IMG/VR virus record: IMGVR_UViG_3300020436_000071 | Coordinates: 1 to 27,179 of that record | Direction: 5' to 3' (one strand) | Length of the DNA: 27,179 bases | From: a virus | Shown here: in pieces, positions 1 to 6,432 of the stretch | How the letters are laid out: every line of letters begins with the position of its first letter | Numbering within the stretch: position 1 is the stretch's first letter | Translations under genes and position numbers: made by a program | The notes under the pieces: generated by a model | Databases searched by the model: none | Seen by the model: only the letters and a program-made list of their open reading frames with translations | What the model was told of the DNA's origin: nothing

Positions 1-2186
1 TTACTCATACAATAAGAACATTCGGAATCATATTCCAAGTCACCTAATTTTTCCAATTTATCAAGTTTATTTCTAACTTCAATTTTTAGTTTGTCAATTT
101 CTACTTTTAGACCTGACTTATCTTCCTCAAGTTTTATTAGTTTTGCATAATTCTCATTAGTCTTTTCTTTATTGTATATGAGAATTTGAGTTTGTAATTG
201 TTTTTCTGTTGATGAAAGTAATGATAATGAACCTTGAAATTCAGTAACAGTATCGATTGATGTATCTACATACTCAACTAACTTCTGTTTTTCGTCTTTC
301 AATGAATCTATATCTACAGCATTAGTATCTACTTTCTGTATATCTTTCATCAATGTTTTTATCTTAGTATCTATTTTATCTTTAGATACTTTTAGTTCTC
401 CTCTCTCAGATTTTAACTCTTTCAAAGTTTTGTTGAATATTTTATAATCGTCTTTTATTCTATTTAGTTCTATTTCATAATCTGTCTGTTTAAAGTTTTT
501 CAACAATACTCTTACATCTTGAGATTCCTCAGAAGCCTTGACATACAATTTATCAAAAATACTAATACCCATAAATTGTGCCAATAAGTCTTTTCTTTCT
601 TTTTGAGTCTTATCAATAAAAACAGTAAAGTTATTTTGTAATGACATTGCAGTCAATACAAAGTCTTCATATGTACCAATAACTTTTCTAATATTTACAT
701 TTGTTGTTCTTCTTTGGTCTCCATTCAAACTAACTACTTCATCTGAATCATCGATAGTCCAAAAGTTTACATCCACTTTGACATGCCCTTTGTATCCAGT
801 TTTAGCCGTTCTCTCAATAAAATAATCTTGACCATCAATCTCAAAATTTACCTTACAATGAAATGTATCTTTTCGTGTATTCAATACCGAATCCGCTTTG
901 AATGCCTTTGATGATGTGTCAAATAAACAGAAAGATAAAGCATCTAATAATGAAGACTTACCACTTGCATTACTTGCAAACAATCCCACAATACCATTTA
1001 GTTTTGTAAAATCAACTTTGTTACCTTCTCCATAACTAAACATATTATCAAATTCAAATGTCTTCAATTTATAATTTACATTTCTTTGATATTGTTCTTC
1101 TGGTACTTGTGAGTTTATTTCCTCATTTATCTTCTTTACTCTCAACAAGGTTTCTTCGTCCATAGCATAGTTCTGTTCAAGATACTCTGAAATCAATGAG
1201 AACTGATAATCAGTATCACCAATATCACCAACCTCAATAGTTTGACCCCTTACCTTTTCAGTAGTTATACCACCAACTTTATTTATCGTGATTTCGTGTA
1301 CACCATATTCGGAATGTATGTATGTGAGTGCCTTTTTCAAATCAGATGGAGTGGTATCAGACACTCTCAATCTCAATCTTGCTTTCTTTGGCATATCATC
1401 TACTTTTGGAACATTACCATTCTCAATATCCAATGTATAATAACCATAGTCATTTGGTATTTCTATGTATTTGGATTTTCTCTTTGGTACATCCCATAGT
1501 AAATATCCGTGACTCAATCCCTCTCCGTGATTCTGTTGTACCAATGAACCACAATAACCAATTGTTTTCTTTCGATTTAGAAATTGTCGTTTATGTATAT
1601 CACCAAGTAATCCTAAATCATATCCTTTGAATTTAGATATTTTCACATCGGATGGTAAGTGATAACCCAAATCAGTTTTTGAACTATCTACAGTTCCGTG
1701 AAATAGTACTACTTTAGTATCACCCTCTACATCTTTAGCGAGTATAAAGTCTTTTTCATCATCCCAACAATCCCATACCACAAAAGATACATCAGCAACT
1801 TTATACACACCAGTATTTTTGAAATAATGTAAATTAGGATGTTGTAGATTATTTACTATTGGGGAAAGTACATCTAATCGAGAACGATTATTTAGATTAC
1901 AATCGTGATTACCTGCAATCAAAATTGTAGGACATATGTCTGCCAGATTTACAAATAAGTCCGATAACATTTGTATCAACTCAGGACTCATATCGGTTTT
2001 TGAGTGAGCTATATCACCACCAATATAAACAACTGAATTGTCTTTATTTTTTCTTATTTCTTCATATGTCCTTTCAAATACTTCATTATACTCTTTATGT
2101 CTTTTCAGATTTCTAATTTGTATATCTGAAATATGATGTATATGTTTTAGTTTACGAAAAGGTACTTTTACTTTTTTATTTATCAT
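1..2186 (-). CDS. Fused SbcD-SbcC (Mre11-Rad50; T4 gp47-gp46-like) recombination nuclease, C-terminus off window
   Basis: One uninterrupted frame of 728 codons runs from ATG at 2186 to the window edge; I checked it codon by codon for stops. Residues 1-330 are a calcineurin-type metallophosphatase like SbcD/T4 gp47: SDIQ (20-23), GGDIAHSKTD (56-65), GNHD (92-95), H163, GDIH (195-198). Residues from about 365 are the Rad50/SbcC ATPase: a Walker A-like ASNASGKSS with K410, a Q-loop region (SLQNNF), a long coiled coil, then the CxxC zinc hook C723-S-Y-C726 just before the edge. The returning coiled coil, Walker B and signature motif must lie outside. In T4 these are two genes that together resect DNA ends for recombination-dependent replication. 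No ribosome binding site precedes the internal Met342, so re-initiation looks unlikely. The first motif has Gln where D-x-H is usual. The start overlaps the primase stop (ATGA), suggesting coupling. Confidence 0.93.
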   Translation of the reverse strand, partial: MINKKVKVPFRKLKHIHHISDIQIRNLKRHKEYNEVFERTYEEIRKNKDNSVVYIGGDIAHSKTDMSPELIQMLSDLFVNLADICPTILIAGNHDCNLNNRSRLDVLSPIVNNLQHPNLHYFKNTGVYKVADVSFVVWDCWDDEKDFILAKDVEGDTKVVLFHGTVDSSKTDLGYHLPSDVKISKFKGYDLGLLGDIHKRQFLNRKKTIGYCGSLVQQNHGEGLSHGYLLWDVPKRKSKYIEIPNDYGYYTLDIENGNVPKVDDMPKKARLRLRVSDTTPSDLKKALTYIHSEYGVHEITINKVGGITTEKVRGQTIEVGDIGDTDYQFSLISEYLEQNYAMDEETLLRVKKINEEINSQVPEEQYQRNVNYKLKTFEFDNMFSYGEGNKVDFTKLNGIVGLFASNASGKSSLLDALSFCLFDTSSKAFKADSVLNTRKDTFHCKVNFEIDGQDYFIERTAKTGYKGHVKVDVNFWTIDDSDEVVSLNGDQRRTTNVNIRKVIGTYEDFVLTAMSLQNNFTVFIDKTQKERKDLLAQFMGISIFDKLYVKASEESQDVRVLLKNFKQTDYEIELNRIKDDYKIFNKTLKELKSERGELKVSKDKIDTKIKTLMKDIQKVDTNAVDIDSLKDEKQKLVEYVDTSIDTVTEFQGSLSLLSSTEKQLQTQILIYNKEKTNENYAKLIKLEEDKSGLKVEIDKLKIEVRNKLDKLEKLGDLEYDSECSYCMS

Positions 2187-3109
2187 ATTGAATCCATTTT
2201 GAATTTTACTTCGTCTATAAACTTTAGAGAAGATGAGTTCATTATTTTCCTTGTAATTTTTTCAAATCCAATTTCACTTGGGTCACCATTTTTCAATGGT
2301 ACTATATTACATTCCACTCCATAGGATTTTAGTTTCTGTGTTAGTTTTACCAAATCTATAGTTGCATCACTATCTAATACTATTGTTATTTTACTAACAC
2401 CATTTTCTATTATTTTCTTTAGTAATTTTCTTGGTATAGTTTTACCAAATAAAGGTATTGCATTTCTCTTGATTGCAATTGCATCAAATACACCCTCACA
2501 TAATACAATTGGTAAATCCCAATTTATAAATAATTCAAATCCAATCACATCTTTGGATACAGGTGGATTTTTATATTTTAGTTTAGAATTATCAATGTCT
2601 CTACCTACAAAATAATTTAGTTTACCATCCGAATCATAACTTGGAATTATTATACGATTATCATACAACCCACCTTGACAAAATCCAATTCTATATCTCA
2701 GTACTTCTTCAGCCTCAACTCCCCTACTTTGTAGATATCGGTAAATCTTATTACCTAAAATGTTATCAATAAAGTTAGGCCAAATGGTTTTATATTCTTT
2801 TGGTAAAGTTAGTACTTCTTCGGTTTGTGGTTTTTCTTCTGAATAGGTATAAAAATCATCATCAAGTATTTCGGATAACTCTTTATAATAACCTCTTGGT
2901 GAATTTAACTTTTTTAGTAATTGATAAAAGTTACGACCACCCTCATTACTAACCCAACAATGCCACTTCTGAGTAACTATGTTTATTTGTAATTTAGGTT
3001 TATGATGTGATACAAATGGTGACCAAAACATATATTCATTTTGTTTCTTTAGTGGTCTACCATTATTACCAATTACTTTATTTAGGAACGATAATAATAA
3101 CTGATTCAT
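2183..3109 (-). CDS. DNA primase, TOPRIM family (T4 gp61/DnaG-like)
   Basis: This 308-residue protein should make RNA primers for lagging-strand synthesis. The TOPRIM core is clear: the acidic CEGVFDA (E205), the LDSDA motif (D246, D248) and a GDPSE segment (275-279) that matches the usual G-K/D-D-P. The N-terminal part (about 25-61) has the layout of the CHC2 zinc-binding domain (SPF-x-x-HH-x-P, then KWHCW, then GGRNF), but most zinc-ligand cysteines are missing; only H35/H36 and C51 remain. Length is close to T4 gp61 (342 aa). Its ATG directly follows the stop of the upstream nuclease, and its TGA overlaps the start of the SbcDC gene, so the three form one replication/recombination unit. 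No helicase gene is seen in the window. Primase identity is well supported; the zinc-site loss is read directly from the sequence. Confidence 0.87.
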   Translation of the reverse strand: MNQLLLSFLNKVIGNNGRPLKKQNEYMFWSPFVSHHKPKLQINIVTQKWHCWVSNEGGRNFYQLLKKLNSPRGYYKELSEILDDDFYTYSEEKPQTEEVLTLPKEYKTIWPNFIDNILGNKIYRYLQSRGVEAEEVLRYRIGFCQGGLYDNRIIIPSYDSDGKLNYFVGRDIDNSKLKYKNPPVSKDVIGFELFINWDLPIVLCEGVFDAIAIKRNAIPLFGKTIPRKLLKKIIENGVSKITIVLDSDATIDLVKLTQKLKSYGVECNIVPLKNGDPSEIGFEKITRKIMNSSSLKFIDEVKFKMDSI

Positions 3110-3454
3110 TTATTTTTTTATAAGATTTACAAAATCCTCTAATTCTAAAACTGCGTATATTTTACTTCTATTTCTTTTAAATATCAAGCAAGGAGTGTAA
3201 CCATTAGAATTTTCTTTAGCCTGTTCTAATGATTTCCATATATTTATAGATTCTTGATTTTTACATTCAAAGGAATAAGGGATTTCTTTACGAGCTGCAG
3301 GTGATAATTTTATATCTTCACCCGATTCACCCATTATTGCAGAACGGATGTCATCTTGTTCTAAACCTCTACTCTTGAAATTTTCATACAGAGTATCTCT
3401 TACTTTGTTTTGTAATCTTCGTCCTTTAGATTTTCGACTTCTTGGTGTACTCAT
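3110..3454 (-). CDS. PD-(D/E)XK-type nuclease, possible Holliday-junction resolvase
   Basis: A small basic protein of 114 residues. Residues 42-48 read GESGEDI, and 16 residues further comes FECK (62-65), which fits the D-(x)n-E-x-K catalytic core of the PD-(D/E)XK fold: D47, E63, K65. A later stretch (YTPCLIFKRNRSKIYAVLEL) looks like the following beta strands. The Lys/Arg-rich N-terminus (residues 5-19) could contact DNA. Phage proteins of this size and motif layout are often junction resolvases or VRR-NUC-like nucleases; which one cannot be decided here. It is the first gene after the large structured gap and has a GAGG ribosome binding site before ATG 3454. It leads straight into primase and SbcDC, which fits a role in recombination or branched-DNA processing. 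Confidence 0.7.
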   Translation of the reverse strand: MSTPRSRKSKGRRLQNKVRDTLYENFKSRGLEQDDIRSAIMGESGEDIKLSPAARKEIPYSFECKNQESINIWKSLEQAKENSNGYTPCLIFKRNRSKIYAVLELEDFVNLIKK

Positions 3455-3469
3455 TTATCCTCGATATTG

Positions 3470-3618
3470 ATTTGTTACTTTGATTTAAGATCTTAAGTTG
3501 CTAAGTGCTAAACTGCTAAGTTGCTAAATGCATTAAGCTTAAACAGTTAATTGGCAATTTTCAATCAGAGCGTAGTTATATTGTTCAGAACATAACCATT
3601 TCTTTCAAAGTAACAAAT
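3470..3618. repeat. 14-bp perfect inverted repeat bounding a 121-bp core
   Basis: ATTTGTTACTTTGA at 3470-3483 is the exact reverse complement of TCAAAGTAACAAAT at 3605-3618. The match stops abruptly on both sides. On the minus strand the pair could close a long hairpin around the TGCTAA array, or act as two opposed protein sites or element ends. No target-site duplication is obvious next to the arms. Confidence 0.75.
3495..3527. repeat. TGCTAA short tandem-like array (four copies)
   Basis: TGCTAA occurs at 3499, 3506, 3514 and 3522, spaced 7, 8 and 8 bp. The 10-mer AAGTTGCTAA occurs twice exactly (3495-3504 and 3518-3527). The array sits between TTAAGATCTTAA and TTAAGCTTAA. The layout resembles an iteron or multi-site operator; the spacing is less than one helical turn, so adjacent copies would present different faces. 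Confidence 0.65.
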
Positions 3619-3639
3619 ATTTGTATATATATAAGTAGT

Positions 3640-4017
3640 CTACTTTTTTAGAAAAGACTGATATTTCTTTAACTCATTTCGTGCAAATGATTCAGCCTTC
3701 TCTTCCCACTTGTTATCATCGTGTGGGTTCAATCCTCTATAAGCTGCCATAGTACCAGCTTGGTTGTACATTTTTAAAAACTTTCTTTTTCCGTGTCTTT
3801 GTGCCATTAGTGCGTGATGTATTTCGTGTAATACGGTCATCAAAAATTCCTTGACACTTGGATAACTTTTTCGTAATTGTATTTCGTCTGTCTCTACAAC
3901 ATAATCACCATAGTCTTTTGTGTTTACAAATACTACTTTAGATTTTAGTTTATATTTTTTTACGAATTGTTGGGCCACATCAAGGTAGTCAATTCTTTCC
4001 ATTATTCTTTTAGTCAT
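3640..4017 (-). CDS. Small HEXXH zinc metallopeptidase-like protein
   Basis: A 125-residue protein with a zincin signature: H64-E-I-H-H68 in a helix preceded by hydrophobic residues (FLMTVL), then a downstream acidic helix (WEEKAESFARNE, 104-115) where E106 or E109 could be the third zinc ligand. This matches minimal gluzincin or SprT/IrrE-like proteins, whose substrates range from cell-wall or host proteins to repressors; nothing here picks one. There is no signal peptide, so action in the host cytoplasm is most likely. The start ATG 4017 lies inside the last codons of the upstream 47-residue gene (overlap ATGACTAA) and lacks its own ribosome binding site, so translation is probably coupled. 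It is the last gene before the structured gap. Confidence 0.72.
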   Translation of the reverse strand: MTKRIMERIDYLDVAQQFVKKYKLKSKVVFVNTKDYGDYVVETDEIQLRKSYPSVKEFLMTVLHEIHHALMAQRHGKRKFLKMYNQAGTMAAYRGLNPHDDNKWEEKAESFARNELKKYQSFLKK

Positions 4018-4153
4018 CTTTTAGTGTCTCACTTGCATATGTGGTAAGTACATCAGGTAACCAAGCGTGTACAAATAATGCCCCACTTAGTTTTATTGCA
4101 CGATACCAATGTTCCCAATATCCCATTTTAGATTCTTTTAGATGTTTAGTCAT
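4010..4153 (-). CDS. Small 47-residue protein, DUF6356-like
   Basis: This short gene fills the space between the metallopeptidase and the holin-like gene. It starts at ATG 4153, inside the end of the upstream gene, and stops at 4010, inside the start of the next; both overlaps are the same eight bases, ATGACTAA. The product has a charged N-terminus, then YWEHWYRAIKLSGALFVHAW, an amphipathic to hydrophobic segment with aromatic residues and two histidines (15 and 29). The pattern of an E-H followed by a hydrophobic stretch and a second H-A resembles the small DUF6356 proteins as I remember them; this is recall, not a search. It probably associates with membrane. No ribosome binding site is seen, consistent with coupled translation. 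Function unknown. Confidence 0.68.
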   Translation of the reverse strand: MTKHLKESKMGYWEHWYRAIKLSGALFVHAWLPDVLTTYASETLKDD

Positions 4154-4460
4154 CTGCGTGTTCTAATAACTTGTTATCATTCTCTTGGTTGTTGAACCAA
4201 AAGTCAATGACTTTAGCAAACGAACCTACAAATCCACCTAACATCAATAATAAAATTTCTTTCCAACCCTCAGTAACATCTTTACCTTGAGCCATAAAAA
4301 ATATCATAAGTGCTAATATAAAGGAAAACAATCCCACAACAGCAATACTCACATACCACTTCCGTGATTGTCTGTATTCCATTATCTCTACTAATTTAGT
4401 ATTGATAAAATGTTTTTGATTTAGACGAGGGTCTTTGGTCATCATATTTTTAACTTCCAT
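4146..4460 (-). CDS. Two-helix membrane protein, holin-like
   Basis: The 104-residue product has about 35 charged N-terminal residues, a first membrane helix (WYVSIAVVGLFSFILALMIF, about 35-57), a short loop with charges, a second helix (EILLLMLGGFVGSFAKVIDF, about 68-88) and a charged tail ending in Asp. Size, two helices and a polar tail recall phage holins and the 3TM-type holins that end in a similar segment, but no endolysin gene lies nearby, so the holin call is only inference. A GGAG site precedes ATG 4460. The start overlaps the end of the cupin gene by 11 bases, and its stop overlaps the 47-residue gene. A second in-frame Met (residues 6-7) is possible but worse placed relative to the ribosome binding site. 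Confidence 0.7.
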   Translation of the reverse strand: MEVKNMMTKDPRLNQKHFINTKLVEIMEYRQSRKWYVSIAVVGLFSFILALMIFFMAQGKDVTEGWKEILLLMLGGFVGSFAKVIDFWFNNQENDNKLLEHADD

Positions 4461-4728
4461 CGTACTCCTTTATATGTAATATAAGTCTATCTTTACCTTG
4501 ATGTAATCTATGAAATACATTTTTCTTTATTTCAAATACATCTCCGATTTTCAAATCTATTGGTAGTTCATTATCCATTTGGAATTTCCAACCTTTACCT
4601 TTTACTACCGAAACTTTTCTATCTTTTTTGTCTCTATGCCAAACCAATTCTGATTCATTTACATTTGGTTCAAACATTCGTATAAATCCATTTGATGTTG
4701 GATATTCTTTATACGGACTTACCACCAT
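4450..4728 (-). CDS. Small cupin-fold (RmlC-like) protein
   Basis: The 92-residue protein has the spacing of a single-domain cupin: W30-H31-R-D33 on the first strand, K-V-S-V-V-K-G as the turn with G44/G46, I-G-D-V (61-64) as the second cupin box start, then F-H73-R. H31, D33 and H73 could bind a metal, but the usual second histidine of box one is absent, so catalysis is uncertain. Small cupins occur in T4-like marine phages without a settled role; sugar or metabolite binding is possible. It overlaps the end of the upstream gene by 10 bases (ATG inside the final QWW codons) and the next gene by 11, so it sits within the same transcript. Confidence 0.72.
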   Translation of the reverse strand: MVVSPYKEYPTSNGFIRMFEPNVNESELVWHRDKKDRKVSVVKGKGWKFQMDNELPIDLKIGDVFEIKKNVFHRLHQGKDRLILHIKEYDGS

Positions 4729-5705
4729 TGCCCCCCACCACTCAATCCAAGTGATTTTGCATATCGTGGTAACCTACAGGCCCAATATCCAGCTTTTGTT
4801 TTGTCCTTTTTTTGTTCACAATTATGTCTGTCTTTGAATGCCTTTTTAGCTTTTGGGTCTTTGAGTTTTACTGATAAAGAACCACCACCTCCAGATGCAC
4901 CAAAACTTACTTTTCTAACATTACCACTCTTTGGGTCTTTTACATAAACTTTGAATTTTTTACCACTTGATTGTCTCATTGGTTTTGAGAGTTTTACTTT
5001 ACGACCTTGATATTCAGCTTCTTTCATAGGAATATCTAATGGTACTCTTTTACCCTCGTAGATACCAACCTTACCTAAATCAGTTTTTAGTAACTCTTCA
5101 TCAAACCAATGTAGATTTTCTAACTTACCTTTTTTATAAATTTTTCTTGACTCGTTGAAAAATCTGAAGTAATTTTCACTATACATTCTGTATATATTAT
5201 CGTGGAATGGAATTTTATTTTCTAAATGATATTTTATTCCTTCATTTACAGATTCAAATTGTTTCATAAGTTTCTTAACTTTTTTATTACCTTGTAAATC
5301 TCTCCATATATCTGGTTTATATTTTCTCATATAAACTAAGTAATCGTATTGTTGTTTATCGGTCATCTTTTGTTCACTTACCGATTTTGACATAGTTTTC
5401 TCACCTCGTTGTCTTGCTTTTCTACCATCACAATGTGCCTTCTGACTAAATCCTTTTGGATTGGAACAACTAATTTTCTTTTTATATTTTTTACTCCATT
5501 GATTTTCATCAACTCTTTCATAGACACTAACATACATACAATCACATCCAGTTTTCTCTACGACTATATGTTCATACTTACTAGCCTTTACAGCCTTTTC
5601 TTGGTTTCTTGCAGACTTTTTGGTATCGTGTGTACCTAATCTTTTCCCACCTTTCTTTGGGTAGAGTACATATTTGTTACCAACTTTTTTTATTACTTCA
5701 TACAT
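4719..5705 (-). CDS. Composite Lys/Cys/Gly-rich phage protein, probably structural
   Basis: The 328 residues look like several small modules joined together. Residues 8-43 (GNKYVLYPKKGGKRLGTH then a Lys/Ala helix) resemble a short basic module found in phage head-region proteins. Residues 54-102 hold C54-D-C56, then SCSNPKGFSQKAHCDGRKAR, a Cys/His-containing motif. A helical middle (about 108-215) follows. The C-terminus (248-328) has KFKVYVKDPKSGNVRKVSFG, a Gly run, then DRHNCEQKKDKTKAGYWACR with C296 and C310, and ends GGGQWW. The RHxC...K(T)KAxYWxC motif is one I recall from virion or head-core proteins of T4-like phages. The cysteines might bind zinc. It abuts the DUF5872-like gene (TAATG), and both are very basic. 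A virion or DNA-packaging role is an inference. Confidence 0.62.
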   Translation of the reverse strand: MYEVIKKVGNKYVLYPKKGGKRLGTHDTKKSARNQEKAVKASKYEHIVVEKTGCDCMYVSVYERVDENQWSKKYKKKISCSNPKGFSQKAHCDGRKARQRGEKTMSKSVSEQKMTDKQQYDYLVYMRKYKPDIWRDLQGNKKVKKLMKQFESVNEGIKYHLENKIPFHDNIYRMYSENYFRFFNESRKIYKKGKLENLHWFDEELLKTDLGKVGIYEGKRVPLDIPMKEAEYQGRKVKLSKPMRQSSGKKFKVYVKDPKSGNVRKVSFGASGGGGSLSVKLKDPKAKKAFKDRHNCEQKKDKTKAGYWACRLPRYAKSLGLSGGGQWW

Positions 5706-6049
5706 TACTTTTTGGCCTTTGTTTTTACCATTATTGGTTTCTTACCTTGACCTCTTGATTGAGAACCACCTCTACCAGCTTTATTTTGTGCCGCTCTCTT
5801 CCGTCTTGTTGCACTTGCCTTCTGTTTTTTCGACATACTTGCAGCTTTTTTAGCAGGTACACATTTTGCATATCCTCGTTTCTTACCACTTGTTCCACAA
5901 GGTGGGTGTTTACCACTCTTATCTTTCTTACCAATGTTTACCCATTTGTCTTTGAACCATTTTCTCAAATCTTCATTTGTTAGTTCACCACAATGAATAC
6001 ATATATTATCTTTTATTATTTCGAGAGCTAATTTAGTTTTTTTATTCAT
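5705..6049 (-). CDS. DUF5872-like basic protein
   Basis: A 114-residue, strongly basic protein. After an N-terminal helix with a CxxC (C17, C20), residues 31-69 read KWFKDKWVNIGKKDKSG, then PCG and KCVPAKKAA, which is the layout I associate with the DUF5872 domain of phages and large viruses. The C-terminal half is Lys/Arg/Gly/Gln-rich, likely disordered and nucleic-acid binding. The four cysteines (17, 20, 51, 63) could form a metal site. Start and stop both overlap neighbours by one base (TAATG). Role unknown; its neighbour at 4719-5705 shares the same chemistry, so they may act together in the virion or on DNA. Confidence 0.7.
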   Translation of the reverse strand: MNKKTKLALEIIKDNICIHCGELTNEDLRKWFKDKWVNIGKKDKSGKHPPCGTSGKKRGYAKCVPAKKAASMSKKQKASATRRKRAAQNKAGRGGSQSRGQGKKPIMVKTKAKK

Positions 6050-6423
6050 TAGAATACATCCTCTGCTAATACATCATCAATGGCACCTTTTATATCTTTA
6101 TTGTCAATATCCAACTCACCATCCATATCAGCCTTCCAAGTCTCTTTCTTAGAACCATCGTAGAATAGAGCTAATGATGGAAAGTTTCTGAACCGAAGTT
6201 TCTTGACAACCTTTGGTGCATCCTCACTTTTTACAGTAACTATTTCACAATCTTGATATCCCTTGACACCTTTTAGGATGTCCTTATCAAAGTCTTGTTC
6301 TTGCCATTCCGCTGTCACTACCACTACGACCATTCCACCATTTATTGTTTCTTTGAAATTCTTATCATTTACTTGACCTAAAGTAACAGAAAGAAGTAGT
6401 AACAATCCTAATAAGTATCTCAT
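6049..6423 (-). CDS. Exported thioredoxin-fold protein lacking the CxxC
   Basis: The 124-residue product begins with a clear signal peptide (MRYLLGLLLLLSVTLG, cleavage likely before Q17) and then a thioredoxin-like fold: a hydrophobic strand VVVVVTAEW (32-40), a helix, a strand EIVTVKSED, a helix KVVKKLRF, the cis-Pro loop NFPSLALFYDG (P82), and a terminal helix. Where thioredoxins have W-C-G-P-C it has W40-Q-E-Q-D, so both redox cysteines are gone; one Cys (C59) remains. It therefore cannot run normal disulfide exchange and more likely binds a protein in the periplasm. AGGAG precedes the start and overlaps the stop of the upstream gene. It is the last gene of the envelope cassette (6049-9111). 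Confidence 0.78.
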   Translation of the reverse strand: MRYLLGLLLLLSVTLGQVNDKNFKETINGGMVVVVVTAEWQEQDFDKDILKGVKGYQDCEIVTVKSEDAPKVVKKLRFRNFPSLALFYDGSKKETWKADMDGELDIDNKDIKGAIDDVLAEDVF

Positions 6424-6432
6424 AAATAACTC

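Larger units (their letters stand above)
3455..3639. promoter_or_regulatory. Structured intergenic region upstream of the replication genes
   Basis: This 185-bp gap is the longest in the window and separates the metallopeptidase from the nuclease-primase-SbcDC unit. It contains a 14-bp inverted repeat (3470-3483 and 3605-3618), four TGCTAA repeats (3499-3527), and a series of short dyads: TTAAGATCTTAA (3485-3496), ATGCAT (3528-3533), TTAAGCTTAA (3533-3542), AATTGGCAATT (3549-3559), TGTTCAGAACA (3582-3592) and ACAAATATTTGT (3613-3624). Other gaps here are short and plain. Such a concentration suggests a promoter/operator region or a replication origin for the downstream genes; a small non-coding element inserted between genes is also possible. 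I see no open frame with a ribosome binding site in it. The function is inference. Confidence 0.55.

Noticed and set aside
1090-1170. A frameshift or hidden stop separating gp47 and gp46
   Set aside because: Reading every codon on the minus strand from 2186 down shows no stop, and motifs on both sides are in the same frame, so I accept the fusion.
1242-1630. Two plus-strand frames (85 and 100 codons) in the SbcDC region
   Set aside because: They oppose the continuous SbcD-SbcC frame, which carries recognisable catalytic motifs on both sides of this stretch.
3495-3527. TGCTAA repeats as a CRISPR array
   Set aside because: Units are only six to ten bases long with one- or two-base spacing; there are no spacers and no cas genes.
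4146-4460. A full lysis cassette (holin, endolysin, spanins)
   Set aside because: Only a holin-like protein is present; no lysozyme, amidase or spanin-type sequence lies beside it, and the HEXXH protein is not secreted.
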